Shown here in pieces: positions 44,338 through 54,299 of a DNA stretch of 64,000 bases (positions are counted from its first letter, which is position 1; each line of letters starts with the position of its first letter). The translations under genes were made by a program, and so were the position numbers. The notes under the pieces were generated by a model, which saw only the letters and a program-made list of their open reading frames with translations, was not told where the DNA came from and ran no database searches. Source of the stretch: Sphingobacterium hotanense (GTDB lineage: Bacteria; Bacteroidota; Bacteroidia; Sphingobacteriales; Sphingobacteriaceae). The stretch spans positions 3,967,618 through 4,031,617 of the forward strand of contig NZ_CP030848.1 of the NCBI RefSeq assembly GCF_008274825.1, read 5' to 3'.

Positions 44338-45477
44338 ATGCAATTCGAATTATCAGAAGAACATAGAATGATTCAAGAAGCAGCTCGAGAGTTTGCTCAA
44401 GAATTAAAACCGGGAGTGATAGAACGAGATGAACATGCGAAGTTTCCATCAGATTTTGTTAAGAAGATGGGTGAACTTGGCTTCATGGGCATTATGGTGC
44501 CTGAGCAATATGGCGGTGCCGGAATGGATACCTTAGCGTATGTATTGGCACTTGAAGAGATAGCGAAGATTGACGCCTCGGCTGCTGTAATCATGTCAGC
44601 ACATAACTCCCTTGTGCTATACGGCCTCAACGAATATGGCACTGAAGAACAGAAACAGAAATACTTGGTCCCGTTAGCTAAGGGAGAAAAGCTTGGTGCT
44701 TTCGCATTGTCTGAGCCGGAAGCGGGGTCTGATGCTTCCTCGCAACATACAACGGCTGAAGATAAGGGAGACCACTACTTATTAAACGGCACAAAGAACT
44801 GGATTACGAACGGTGGAAATGCTGATATTTACCTCGTAATTGCTCAAACGCATCCTGAATTGGGGCATCGTGGAATCAACGTATTGATTGTCGAAAAAGG
44901 CACACCGGGATTTACAATAGGCCCTAAAGAGAATAAACTCGGTATCCGTAGTTCTGACACACACTCTCTGATGTTCTCCGACGTGAGAATACCTAAAAAA
45001 AATAGAATCGGTGAAGATGGTTTCGGGTTTAAATTTGCGATGAAAACCCTAGACGGAGGTCGCATCGGCATTGCTGCCCAAGCGCTTGGTATTGCTTCAG
45101 GCGCATATGACTTAGCGCTCGCCTATTCCAAGGAAAGGAAGACATTCGGTAAACCGATCAACAATCATCAAGCTATACAGTTCAAGTTAGCGGATATGGA
45201 AGTGGATATTGAGGGAGCAAGATTGTTAACCTATAAGGCGGCATGGACTAAAGACCAAGGATTGCCCTATGGGAAGATTGCAGCAATGGCGAAATTAAAG
45301 ACTTCCGAGGTCGCAATGCAACATACGGTGGAAGCCGTACAGATTCACGGCGGATATGGCTATGTCAAAGAATATCACGTCGAACGCTTGATGCGCGACG
45401 CAAAGATTACCCAAATATATGAGGGTACTTCTGAAATCCAACGATTGGTAATTGCAAGAGAGATATTGAAAGATTAA
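44338..45477 (+). CDS. Acyl-CoA dehydrogenase (short-chain/butyryl type)
   Basis: FAD enzyme that introduces the trans-2,3 double bond in acyl-CoA, the first step of beta-oxidation or branched-chain amino acid breakdown. The 379-residue protein has [16 protein letters not shown] and [46 protein letters not shown] (quoted in part) and the catalytic Glu in IYEGTSEIQ. The substrate chain length is not determined; the length and motifs suit short-chain forms. Monocistronic, with its own terminator. Confidence 0.92.
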   Translation: MQFELSEEHRMIQEAAREFAQELKPGVIERDEHAKFPSDFVKKMGELGFMGIMVPEQYGGAGMDTLAYVLALEEIAKIDASAAVIMSAHNSLVLYGLNEYGTEEQKQKYLVPLAKGEKLGAFALSEPEAGSDASSQHTTAEDKGDHYLLNGTKNWITNGGNADIYLVIAQTHPELGHRGINVLIVEKGTPGFTIGPKENKLGIRSSDTHSLMFSDVRIPKKNRIGEDGFGFKFAMKTLDGGRIGIAAQALGIASGAYDLALAYSKERKTFGKPINNHQAIQFKLADMEVDIEGARLLTYKAAWTKDQGLPYGKIAAMAKLKTSEVAMQHTVEAVQIHGGYGYVKEYHVERLMRDAKITQIYEGTSEIQRLVIAREILKD

Positions 45478-45497
45478 GCCAAACATTGATACAAAAT

Positions 45498-45529
45498 AAA
45501 AGCGGTCTCAAATTCGAGACCGCTTTTTT
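45498..45529 (+). terminator. Bidirectional terminator after the acyl-CoA dehydrogenase gene
   Basis: AAAAGCGGTCTC and GAGACCGCTTTT, perfect 12-base stem, six-base loop, then T-tract. It sits between convergent genes and can serve the SusD gene on the other strand too. Confidence 0.93.
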
Positions 45530-45548
45530 ATTTACTTTAAACTATTGC

Positions 45549-47048
45549 TTAATCATTCTGAATGATTTCTTTGTTAGCATTTATTTCCGCAAGTGGAATT
45601 AAGAACTGCCATCTATTATCTCCGGCAGGCACTTCCATTGCGCTAAGACCAACTGTGGATTGAACATAGTTTGGAACTACAGTTCGATCTAAGCCTTTGT
45701 TCAATCTTTTTAGATCATAATATCTAAATCCTTCACCCCAAAGCTCTGTTCTTCTGTGCACCCAAATTTCCTCCAGTAATGCATTTCCTGTATTCGTAGA
45801 TTTTACAGCTTCAGTATCTCTCACCTTTGCGTATTCGAATAGAATATCTTGTGCCAAGGCAGTCTGATTACTACTTGCATAAGCTTCTGCTAAGATTAAG
45901 TACATTTCAGAAGTACGCATCAATGGAACATCTCCCAATGCACCGCCGGCAGCTTTTACAGAGAATTTTCTAGACATATAAGGCTCACGCACAAATGAAG
46001 CAAGCGGTAAAGGGAAGTTCGCTGCAGTAGGCGCAGGTTCCCACATTTTCTTACGTACATCTGTATCAGAAATCTTATCATATAGCGCTGAATTGATACG
46101 TTTTGGATTTGCGCGCATGAAAGAAGTATTAGCATTGTATGCTATCTGCGCGAAGTAAGATCCAAAAGCATCCATTTGATCAGTCGAAGGCATCGATGCC
46201 CACATGAACTCCGATAAAGTTGCGTCATTAAATCCTTTCACATAGTCGTTTTGGTTCATCAATGGGAAAGTCTTAGAGTCAACTACTTTCTTCGCGTAGG
46301 TGATCGCATTTGCGTAATCCTGCATCGTGAGAGCAACTCTTGCGCGAATACCCCAAGCAATCTGAACATTAGCTTGCGACTTATTCAAACGTGATGCTAT
46401 ATCTAGAGCAAACACATCATCTAAATCCTTAATAATCGCGTCATAAACCTCTTTCACCGTCGCGCGAGGAAGTGCGTTATCTGAGAATTTTAATACTAGA
46501 GGAACGCCTAACTGACTATTATCAGTGTTTTTATCATAACGCTTTCCGTAAAGCTGTACTAAATTAGAGTACGCATAAGCGCGTAAGATCAAGGCCTGCG
46601 ACTTTAATTTGTTTTTATCTTCATCAGAACCTGTCAAGCCATCAACTTGATCTAAGATACCATTAGCATCCCCAATAATCTTATAGAAAGTACGGTAATA
46701 GTATTCTGTCAACTTGTGGTTATCTGTTCTTCCGCCAACCCAGTTTCCTTCCCCCGTAGAAGTATACCAGTTAGCAGCACTAATTCCCAAATCTTCGCCC
46801 ATAAAATCTAGTCCTAGCATAATTCCGCCAACACCAGGTTTATTCTGCACATTCCAGTCTACTACATTCGTACGTTCGAACATAAACCTGTAGATACCGT
46901 TCAACGCTGTATTCGCATTCGCAACGGAGCTGAACACCACCTCTTGAGATACCTTATCCGTTGGGGTCGTCTCTAGATAATCTTTACTACATCCGCTCAA
47001 TAACAGAAGCAATGCAGTACCATATATTGTTAAATTTCTTTTTTTCAT
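45549..47048 (-). CDS. SusD/RagB family nutrient-binding lipoprotein
   Basis: Surface lipoprotein that binds the substrate and closes over the SusC barrel. The 499-residue protein has a lipobox SGC (Cys20), then the family start DYLETTPTDKVSQEVVF, TPR-like helices (NANTALNGIYRFMFE, KLKSQALILRAYAYSNLVQ) and the C-terminal RRTELWGEGFRYYDLKRL. It lies 18 bases after the SusC gene, the usual order. No glycoside hydrolase or sulfatase is adjacent, so the substrate (glycan, peptide or other) is unknown. Confidence 0.93.
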   Translation of the reverse strand: MKKRNLTIYGTALLLLLSGCSKDYLETTPTDKVSQEVVFSSVANANTALNGIYRFMFERTNVVDWNVQNKPGVGGIMLGLDFMGEDLGISAANWYTSTGEGNWVGGRTDNHKLTEYYYRTFYKIIGDANGILDQVDGLTGSDEDKNKLKSQALILRAYAYSNLVQLYGKRYDKNTDNSQLGVPLVLKFSDNALPRATVKEVYDAIIKDLDDVFALDIASRLNKSQANVQIAWGIRARVALTMQDYANAITYAKKVVDSKTFPLMNQNDYVKGFNDATLSEFMWASMPSTDQMDAFGSYFAQIAYNANTSFMRANPKRINSALYDKISDTDVRKKMWEPAPTAANFPLPLASFVREPYMSRKFSVKAAGGALGDVPLMRTSEMYLILAEAYASSNQTALAQDILFEYAKVRDTEAVKSTNTGNALLEEIWVHRRTELWGEGFRYYDLKRLNKGLDRTVVPNYVQSTVGLSAMEVPAGDNRWQFLIPLAEINANKEIIQND

Positions 47049-47066
47049 ATTACTAATCGTTAAAGA

Positions 47067-50000
47067 TTAAAAGCCAACATTTACACCTAGGCTAAATACG
47101 CGCGTAGGCAGGTAAGTTGTACCGTTTGTTCCGTCAAATCCTTCAGTAGGGTTTAGACCTAAGCGTTTAGAATAAATTCCTAAGTTTTCTGCAGAGAAAA
47201 ATACTCTTGCTGAAGACAAGTCAATTTTGTTTACTAAGCTAGCTGGAAGGCGGTACTGAAGATTCACGTTTTGGATACTAAAGTAAGAAGCACTTGTCAA
47301 CCATCTCGTAGATGCTGCATTGATGTTAGCACTGTTTGACTGGTCTAATCTCGGGATACTGCTAGTTTGGTTTGTGGTAGTCCAAGCATCAAGCGCATCG
47401 ATATGATACGATTTACCGAATGCCGCTGTTCCCATTAAACCAGCATATTGACTATCATAAATCTTACCACCTACTTGGTAATTGAACAAGAAGGATAAAG
47501 TGAAGTTTTTATAATCAAAAGTGTTTTGGATAGATCCGATCATATCAGGAATTGCTGAACCCGCATACACGAATTTTGCAACACTCTGATCTACTACGAA
47601 TTCTTCACCATTCACAGTACGGATTTTATCTGCCGGTGCATTATCTGCAGGCGTATATAATGAAGAACCGTCTGAAGCATCAACACCGCGGAATTCTCTC
47701 AACCAAAACGCGTAATAGTCCTTACCCACTTCACGTCTTTTCGTACCTGATGTGATAACAGGGTTATCAACAGGCATCTTTGTAATCTTATTTTTGAACG
47801 TAGAGATGTTCTTTGTAATCGTCCATCTGAAATCATCATTACGTACAACATCAGCTGATACTGAAAGTTCGAAACCTGTGTTATACATAGCTCCTACGTT
47901 GACAAACTGAGAAGGAACAGCCGATGAAAGCGAACGAGGAAGGTCTAATAATAAACGATCTGATCCACGTTTGTAGAATTCAAACTCACCACGTACTCTA
48001 CTAGAGAATAAGCTAAAGTTAACTCCGGCATTGAACGTATTTGACGATTCCCAAGTTAAGTTAGGGTTAGGTAAAGTACTCAATAATACACCCGGTGCGG
48101 AACCATTGTTATATCCCAAATTATATAAAGCTTGGTATCCGTAGTAAACTCTATTACCATTCACATCTAACAAGCTATTATTTCCTACTTGACCATAAGA
48201 AGCTTTCAGACGAAGGTCATTAACCCATTCAACGTCTTGCATAAACGCTTCCTTGTTTAATGCCCAAGCACCACCAATCGAGAAGAATGTTCCCCAACGC
48301 TTATCCTTCGAGAAGATTGAAGAGCCATCACGTCTCACTGAAGCATCAAAATAGTACCTTTCGTCAAAGTTGTAGGACGCTTTGGCGAAGTATGATTCCA
48401 AACGATTTACGTTAGTATATCCACCAGTGGAAAGTGGAGTTACATAATTATCTAACTCAGCATTACCAGAAACAATCTGACCGGTTTTTGTAGATGATCG
48501 GTAGCTAAGCTTATAATCGTAATTCTCGTGCCCAAATAAAGCTGAAACATTGTGCAGATTAAACGACTTTCTATATTGTAATACTTGGTTGAAAGTATAT
48601 GATTTTACTACATCATTCGTAGCATTTCCTAAACCAGCGTATGAAACACCATCACCCACCGTATTATTCCAAGTGTAGTCAAAGTTTCTATTTGACTGGT
48701 CAATACTCACCGAAGGCGTAAAAGTAAAGTCTTTTAAAAATTTGATTTCCAAGTAAGCTCTACCACCAAGAAGCGTTCTTTTGTTTACTCGATTGTTTAA
48801 AATCGTCTCGTAAATTACATGTCTACCTGGACTTGCTCCACTTGGTCTTGCTACGGCGCCTGGTTGCAATCCGTAATCATAAAGGTGCTCTCCACTAATA
48901 GGGTCAAGGACAGGAGCCCCAGTAGATGCATCATAAGCGTGTACAGGATAAATAGAGCCAATTCCACGAATAAATAGGAACGGGTTAACATAGGATGAAC
49001 TATTTCCAGTTGAAGCATCAGTAGCCAAAGATCCTTGTGATGTAGCACCTGAGATGTTCACACCAGCTTTTAACCAATCTTTAATTTGAGAATTCACATT
49101 AATACGACCATTAAAACGCTCGAAATCAGAATTTAAGATATATCCTTCATCATTCAAGTATCCCAATGACACATAATAATCCGTTTTCTCATCACTACCG
49201 CCCATGTTAACATTCGCATCTGTACGTTTTCCAACGCGTTGCATCGCGTCATACCAGTTAAAATCATCATATTTTAAACCAGCATTTGGATTCATCTTTC
49301 CATCAGCTCCTAAAATCTGATCATTCGCAACATTGAAAGGATTGTACTTTAAGCTATTGAAGATAGATTTCAATGCAGATTGTGTAGCAGCATCTTCAGT
49401 TAATGCTTTCTTTGGATCCGTTGGAAACATCAAAGAGTTCTTGATTGCCTGAAAAGCTGTTGGATAGTAATCAAATGTACCCACTGTTTCGTATTCTTGA
49501 ATACCTCGTTGTGTGATACCTTGAGAAATACTAGCATTCAATCTCGTTGCACCGCGACCTTTTTTCGTTGTGATGATAATTACACCATTACCAGCGCGAG
49601 AACCGTATAATGCTGCCGATGTAGCGTCTTTTAATACCGAAATACTTTCGATATCATCTGAATTCAAATCCCCAATATTACCATCGAAAACCGCACCGTC
49701 TACCACGTATAATGGCGCACTAGATGCACTCATCGATCCAATACCTCTTAAGCGAACGCTTGCACCAGATCCCGGCTGACCATTTCCTGAACTAACGGAA
49801 ATACCAGGTGCCATACCTGCTAACGCGTTCGTTACGTTGGTAACCACACGTTTATCAAGGTCCTCTGCACTCATTGTCGCCATTGAACCTGTCACCTCAG
49901 ATTTTTTAGCCGTTCCGTATGCAACGACAACAACTTCATCTAAAGTTTCACTATCCGCAGTCAATTGAACGTTGATAGTTGTATTCCCAGCAATAGATCT

Positions 50001-50249
50001 CACCTGGCTTGAGTAGCCAATGAATGTGAAAGAAAGTGATCCATTTGAAGGTAAGTTTAAAAGGGAGTAATTCCCGTTTTGATCGGTTTGAGTGGAAATT
50101 GTGCCATCAACCAGGCGAACTGATACCCCGCTGATCGGGCTACCGTCTGTTACAGATGTTACTTTTCCGCTCACTTGATGATTCTGCGCAGATGCCACCC
50201 CAATCGTTAGTAGACATAGCAGAAGAAAGCTAAGTAATTTGTGTTTCAT
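47067..50249 (-). CDS. SusC/RagA family TonB-linked outer-membrane transporter
   Basis: TonB-dependent transporter of 1060 residues. Signal peptide ends near VASAQ; a carboxypeptidase-D-regulatory-like domain follows (HQVSGKVTSVTDGSPISGVS), then the TonB box region (DEVVVVAYG), the plug (VRLRGIGSMSASSAPLYVVDG) and the 22-strand barrel, ending in the typical aromatic residue (VNVGF). No FecR-like anti-sigma contact domain is present at the N-terminus, so it is the classic, not the signalling, form. Candidate promoter at 50335-50342. Confidence 0.95.
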   Translation of the reverse strand: MKHKLLSFLLLCLLTIGVASAQNHQVSGKVTSVTDGSPISGVSVRLVDGTISTQTDQNGNYSLLNLPSNGSLSFTFIGYSSQVRSIAGNTTINVQLTADSETLDEVVVVAYGTAKKSEVTGSMATMSAEDLDKRVVTNVTNALAGMAPGISVSSGNGQPGSGASVRLRGIGSMSASSAPLYVVDGAVFDGNIGDLNSDDIESISVLKDATSAALYGSRAGNGVIIITTKKGRGATRLNASISQGITQRGIQEYETVGTFDYYPTAFQAIKNSLMFPTDPKKALTEDAATQSALKSIFNSLKYNPFNVANDQILGADGKMNPNAGLKYDDFNWYDAMQRVGKRTDANVNMGGSDEKTDYYVSLGYLNDEGYILNSDFERFNGRINVNSQIKDWLKAGVNISGATSQGSLATDASTGNSSSYVNPFLFIRGIGSIYPVHAYDASTGAPVLDPISGEHLYDYGLQPGAVARPSGASPGRHVIYETILNNRVNKRTLLGGRAYLEIKFLKDFTFTPSVSIDQSNRNFDYTWNNTVGDGVSYAGLGNATNDVVKSYTFNQVLQYRKSFNLHNVSALFGHENYDYKLSYRSSTKTGQIVSGNAELDNYVTPLSTGGYTNVNRLESYFAKASYNFDERYYFDASVRRDGSSIFSKDKRWGTFFSIGGAWALNKEAFMQDVEWVNDLRLKASYGQVGNNSLLDVNGNRVYYGYQALYNLGYNNGSAPGVLLSTLPNPNLTWESSNTFNAGVNFSLFSSRVRGEFEFYKRGSDRLLLDLPRSLSSAVPSQFVNVGAMYNTGFELSVSADVVRNDDFRWTITKNISTFKNKITKMPVDNPVITSGTKRREVGKDYYAFWLREFRGVDASDGSSLYTPADNAPADKIRTVNGEEFVVDQSVAKFVYAGSAIPDMIGSIQNTFDYKNFTLSFLFNYQVGGKIYDSQYAGLMGTAAFGKSYHIDALDAWTTTNQTSSIPRLDQSNSANINAASTRWLTSASYFSIQNVNLQYRLPASLVNKIDLSSARVFFSAENLGIYSKRLGLNPTEGFDGTNGTTYLPTRVFSLGVNVGF

Positions 50250-50334
50250 AAAAAGTTGTTTGTTGTTTGTAATAATTGCCTCAATTCAAAAGTTATCGAG
50301 TACTCAATAACTCCTTCTAGGAATAATCAGCCGC

Positions 50335-50342
50335 CAAACATA
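50335..50342 (-). promoter_or_regulatory. Candidate -7 box (TATGTTTG) of the susC-susD operon
   Basis: Read on the minus strand, TATGTTTG matches TAnnTTTG and leaves a leader of about 80 bases before the susC start at 50249. The -33 element is not clear. Confidence 0.5.
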
Positions 50343-50500
50343 ATTAAATTTTATAAAAAACTTAAAACATTAACATTTCTTCTATGAAAATTTAAACATT
50401 TAGCCCGTTTTACAAAATAAAAATATAATTAATTAACTGTACAAATCAAATAACTCTTATTGCTCACAAAATTTATACACAAAAGAAATTTAAATTGTAA

Positions 50501-50518
50501 CATGCAACCGTTTGCATG
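50501..50518. promoter_or_regulatory. LacI-type palindrome upstream of susC
   Basis: CATGCAACC and GTTTGCATG, eight of nine positions complementary with a central CG, the form of LacI-family operators. It lies about 160 bases upstream of the candidate susC -7 box. It is in the 429-base gene-free stretch 50250-50678, which otherwise holds only AT-rich sequence and no open frame I trust. Confidence 0.5.
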
Positions 50519-50678
50519 ATATGAGGATGATAAAATAATGCTCAAAAGAAAGCTCCCGTGTAAATATTTCTCTACGTTCATGCAAATCGCAAAACATTAG
50601 CGGTTATCAAGAAAAAAAATGCTGGTTAATCAAAGAGAACTTGGTGCTTTTTTTGAAATTAAGAGCGGGAATAAATTT

Positions 50679-51068
50679 TTACGCTATCAGGCCCTTCTCG
50701 ATCTTGTCTAGGTAAGCATAATCCTCAAAAGAGAATGAGCCGCTCACTTGCATATGATGATTGAAAAGGAATTTAGCTTTTTGAAGCAAGCTTTTATCTT
50801 TCATCAAAAGGCCATCATACATCATTAGTTGGGCTAATGGTCTGATTTGCTCCACTTGGAGGGTAGAGACAAAGTCTTTAAGGCCATCATCCGATAGGTC
50901 GGAAAAATATTGTCTGGGCTTTCCGAAAAAAGAAACATATCCATCTTGATCCAACTGCTGTTCATCAACTTTTTCAAAAGCATCATATTTCTCAACGATC
51001 AGGCGTAAAAACTTGCCCATTTCGTTAATCCAGTTCAGAATCGTGTCTTTTTCGTATCGAATACCCAT
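50679..51068 (-). CDS. Unrecognised small protein following proA
   Basis: I do not recognise a family. The 129-residue protein is acidic, helical and soluble, starting MGIRYEKDTILNWINEMGKF, with a middle (YFSDLSDDGLKDFVSTL) and a C-terminal helical stretch. No signal peptide or motif. It starts one base after the proA stop codon, so it is translated with proB-proA, but the sequence gives no sign of a role in proline synthesis. Confidence 0.65.
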   Translation of the reverse strand: MGIRYEKDTILNWINEMGKFLRLIVEKYDAFEKVDEQQLDQDGYVSFFGKPRQYFSDLSDDGLKDFVSTLQVEQIRPLAQLMMYDGLLMKDKSLLQKAKFLFNHHMQVSGSFSFEDYAYLDKIEKGLIA

Positions 51069-51069
51069 A

Positions 51070-52332
51070 TTATCTTATTTGTCCTTGTCCAGTCACGAAC
51101 CATTTCTCCGTAACTAATTTTTCCAACGCGAATGGGCCTCTTGCATGCAGTTTTTGGGTCGAAATTCCAATCTCTGCGCCTAATCCAAATTCAGCGCCAT
51201 CGGTAAAACGGGTAGAGGCATTGGCATAAACTGCTGCCGCATCCACCGACTCCATAAATGTCGTAATATTTTGTTGATTTTCCGATACGATACATTCCGA
51301 ATGTTTGGATGAATAATTTGCGATATGCTCCAATGCCTCCTCAAGGCTCGCAACTACTTTGACTGAACACATTAAATCCAAGAACTCCCTTCCGTAGTCA
51401 GATTCCTGCGCATTCTCCAAATGAGGAAAATCTAAAGATTTCAATATTGCGTGGCTTTCAGAATCCGCAAAAACCGTGACCTTGCTTTCAACAAAATAAG
51501 GAAACAACTTCGCTAAAAATTCCGAAACAACTGTTCTATGTACTAAAACGGTATCCAACGAATTACACACAGACGGTCTGGAAATCTTAGCATTTGCAAC
51601 AATCTTTGCCGCCATGCCGAGGTCAGCAGAATCATCCACAAAAGTATGGCAAACACCAGCGCCAGTCTCAATGACTGGCACTTTTGCATTTTGTCTTACG
51701 AAATCAATTAAGGACTGTGACCCTCTTGGGATAATGATATCAACAAATGCCGTAGCCTCTAACAGTTCGGTCACCAACTCACGATCGGTCGGTAAAAGCT
51801 GTACAATATGCTCATCCAAGTGTTGCTGAATCAATACATCCTGTATCAAACGCACTAAAAATGAATTCGTGTGCCAAGCATCAGACCCGCCACGCAACAA
51901 ACAGACATTTCCAGATTGAATACATAAACTAGCCACATCGATCGTCACATTTGGCCTTGACTCATATATGACCCCCACCACACCCAAAGGAACTGACTTC
52001 TTTTCAATCCTTAAACCATTAGCCACTTCTCGCGAGCTAAGTACTTGACCGGTTGGATCCGCTAATTTTGAAACATCAAGAACGCTCTTCGCTAAGCTCT
52101 CAATTCTAGATTCATCCAGTAATAAGCGATCATACTTCGAGTCCAAAGGATTCATTCGTTCCAAGTCGCGCCTGTTCTCAGTGATAATCTCACCTACATG
52201 GCTCCTTAGCGCTTCCGCAATTCCAGCTAAAACAGTCTTTTTCTGTTCTAAACCAAGTTTCAACATGACTTGCTTCGCTTTCCTGGCAGCCTGAAGCTGC
52301 GGCAGAATTGTCCCTTTTTTGTCTTCGATCAT
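51070..52332 (-). CDS. proA: Glutamate-5-semialdehyde dehydrogenase (gamma-glutamyl phosphate reductase)
   Basis: Second step of proline synthesis: reduces gamma-glutamyl phosphate with NADPH. The 420-residue protein shows EKKSVPLGVVGVIYESRPNV (quoted in part), VCLLRGGSDAWHTN and the catalytic Cys in RPSVCNSLDTVLVH. Its start overlaps the end of proB by four bases, so translation is coupled. Confidence 0.95.
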   Translation of the reverse strand: MIEDKKGTILPQLQAARKAKQVMLKLGLEQKKTVLAGIAEALRSHVGEIITENRRDLERMNPLDSKYDRLLLDESRIESLAKSVLDVSKLADPTGQVLSSREVANGLRIEKKSVPLGVVGVIYESRPNVTIDVASLCIQSGNVCLLRGGSDAWHTNSFLVRLIQDVLIQQHLDEHIVQLLPTDRELVTELLEATAFVDIIIPRGSQSLIDFVRQNAKVPVIETGAGVCHTFVDDSADLGMAAKIVANAKISRPSVCNSLDTVLVHRTVVSEFLAKLFPYFVESKVTVFADSESHAILKSLDFPHLENAQESDYGREFLDLMCSVKVVASLEEALEHIANYSSKHSECIVSENQQNITTFMESVDAAAVYANASTRFTDGAEFGLGAEIGISTQKLHARGPFALEKLVTEKWFVTGQGQIR

Positions 52333-53357
52333 AACAGTACTATATCATTCGCATGCGCGATCTCCATGTTCTTTTTACTCCCCGATTTTAAACTAACCGA
52401 GTCTATTTTCGATTTTGCAACAGCCTGAACCACACCTTCTTCGTCAGCAATCTGAAAGACTTCACCAACTTCAAAATCCTGAACAACCTGCTTAATACCT
52501 ACTGCCAGCAAACTTTTTCTGTTCAGCAGCGCTTCAATTGCCCCCTTATCTACCTGCACCATACCTGCAATTAAGCTTCCACTCGCCAACCATTTATTCC
52601 TGGAAGAAACCCGCGTTTTTTGAGGATGACACACTGTCCCTGTTTCACCTTTTACCGCTTTAAGAATGGCATTTTCAGTTTGCATGCTGAAGATGACCGC
52701 CTTTATACCCAATTGATTTGCTAGGCGTGCGAAGTTCAACTTGGAGGTCATCCCGCCCAATCCTACCGACGACTTCTCTTTGCGCGCCAGCGATAAGGCT
52801 TCTTTATCGATAACCTTAATTTCTGGAATCACATTCCCTTTATCATCGAGCACTCCCGGCACCGAAGTCCCAAACAGTACCTGCTCCGCACCAAAACCAA
52901 CAGCGATCAAGGTGGCTAATTCATCATTATCTGAAAACTTGAGCTCCTTATTGCTGACCACGTCATTCTCATTGGCTATTGGGATGATGTTATTCTTCCA
53001 TAGCGTCTCATATGTGCTCTTTAATTGAAGAAACTGACTCCTATTAGCAAAGTGCTGTCGCTCGCATAAACTTTGCGCTAAAGCGATCTTAAAGGGTCTG
53101 AAATAGGTGCCGTATGTTCTTACCAACAAGGGGTTGCCGATTGCTGCGGCAGCCTTCCGCTGTGCTAACGTTCCTGTGTATTTGGGGATAAAGCGCTTTC
53201 CAGCCGCAACGGCCCCCGAAGAAACCAAAACGATATTATACTTGGGTTGCAGCTGGGCACATTGTCTAGCGATTTCCAATACAATCTGCTCATCAATTTC
53301 ACCATTACTGGTAATTGACGCAGAACCAAACTTTACAACAAGTACCGGCTTTTTCAT
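52329..53357 (-). CDS. proB: Glutamate 5-kinase
   Basis: First step of proline synthesis: phosphorylates glutamate; subject to proline feedback in most species. From the ATG at 53357 it has 342 residues: an amino acid kinase domain (VLVVKFGSASIT, IVLVSSGAVAAGK, NDELATLIA, GGMTSKLNFA) and a C-terminal PUA domain (from about 260, WLASGSLIAGM... VSLKSG). An in-frame TTG at 53366 would add three residues; the ATG is preferred. First gene of proB-proA-small protein. Confidence 0.94.
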   Translation of the reverse strand: MKKPVLVVKFGSASITSNGEIDEQIVLEIARQCAQLQPKYNIVLVSSGAVAAGKRFIPKYTGTLAQRKAAAAIGNPLLVRTYGTYFRPFKIALAQSLCERQHFANRSQFLQLKSTYETLWKNNIIPIANENDVVSNKELKFSDNDELATLIAVGFGAEQVLFGTSVPGVLDDKGNVIPEIKVIDKEALSLARKEKSSVGLGGMTSKLNFARLANQLGIKAVIFSMQTENAILKAVKGETGTVCHPQKTRVSSRNKWLASGSLIAGMVQVDKGAIEALLNRKSLLAVGIKQVVQDFEVGEVFQIADEEGVVQAVAKSKIDSVSLKSGSKKNMEIAHANDIVLL

Positions 53358-53410
53358 TTCAAACAATAATAATAAATAGCTAAAATAGGTTAGATTTTAT
53401 CAACAAAACT

Positions 53411-53418
53411 CAAATCTA
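53411..53418 (-). promoter_or_regulatory. Candidate -7 box (TAGATTTG) for proB
   Basis: Read on the minus strand it matches TAnnTTTG, 53 bases before the proB ATG; a TTTG lies 16 bases further upstream (CAAA at 53435-53438 on the plus strand), slightly short spacing. Confidence 0.55.
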
Positions 53419-53474
53419 CTTATAATATTTTAAACAAAACAGTGTAAAAACAAATATCTAGCTAGCCATAACGG

Positions 53475-53511
53475 AAAAAGAGAGCGAGTTACCTTATGGG
53501 GTAACTCGCTC
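53475..53511 (-). terminator. Intrinsic terminator after exonuclease III
   Basis: On the minus strand GAGCGAGTTACC and GGTAACTCGCTC, perfect 12-base stem with a six-base loop, then TCTTTTTC. It closes the phosphatase-cyclophilin-xth transcript. Confidence 0.9.
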
Positions 53512-53533
53512 GTAAAAAAGCTCCGGGGAACGA

Positions 53534-54298
53534 TTAATCAAGGATTAATTCTACTGGACAATGATCCGAATGCACAGCATCCGTCCATATTTTTGCTCCC
53601 TTAATATTATCTTTCAAGGCATTGGACACCATATTATAGTCGATGCGCCAGCCTAAGTTCTTTGCACGCGCGCCGGCTCTATAGCTCCACCAAGTATAAT
53701 GATGTGGATTTGCATTTAGATGTCTGAACGAATCGACATAACCCGAGTTGATAAACTGCTCCATCCACTCGCGCTCAGCAGGTAGAAATCCAGAACTGTT
53801 TGCATTCGACTTCGGATTATGAATATCGATCGGACGGTGACAGATATTGTAATCACCACAAATAACAAGCTTCTCTTTTTCTTTCAATAGCTCATTGCTA
53901 TAATTTTGAAAATCGTCGAGGAACTTATATTTAAAGTCCTGCCGGATATCCCCTGTCGTACCTGAAGGGAAATACACGCTCATGACCGAAGCTTCATCAA
54001 AATCTAATCGAATGGCTCTACCTTCGAAATCATAATCCTCAAAACCGCAACCATATTCAACATGTTTAGGCGTCTTCTTGGTAAAAATCGCCGTTCCGCT
54101 ATAACCCTTCTTCTGCGCCGGATACCAATAATGCTCATAGCCTAAATCTTCGATAAGCAGAATTTCCGGCACCTGTTCCAGATTCGCCTTGATTTCCTGC
54201 AAGCAAATAACATCCGGGTTAGCAATCTTTAACCAATCAATCCATCCCTTTTTTAAAGCAGCACGGATTCCATTAACGTTATAGGTGATGATTTTCAT
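53534..54298 (-). CDS. xth: Exodeoxyribonuclease III
   Basis: AP endonuclease/3'-exonuclease for base excision repair. The 254-residue protein has the fold marks TYNVNGIRAALKKGW, ICLQEIKA (metal Glu), GDYNICH (catalytic Asp), WRIDYNMVS and HSDHCPVEL (Asp-His pair). Last of a four-gene minus-strand run, it follows the cyclophilin gene by one base. Confidence 0.95.
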   Translation of the reverse strand: MKIITYNVNGIRAALKKGWIDWLKIANPDVICLQEIKANLEQVPEILLIEDLGYEHYWYPAQKKGYSGTAIFTKKTPKHVEYGCGFEDYDFEGRAIRLDFDEASVMSVYFPSGTTGDIRQDFKYKFLDDFQNYSNELLKEKEKLVICGDYNICHRPIDIHNPKSNANSSGFLPAEREWMEQFINSGYVDSFRHLNANPHHYTWWSYRAGARAKNLGWRIDYNMVSNALKDNIKGAKIWTDAVHSDHCPVELILD

Positions 54299-54299
54299 C

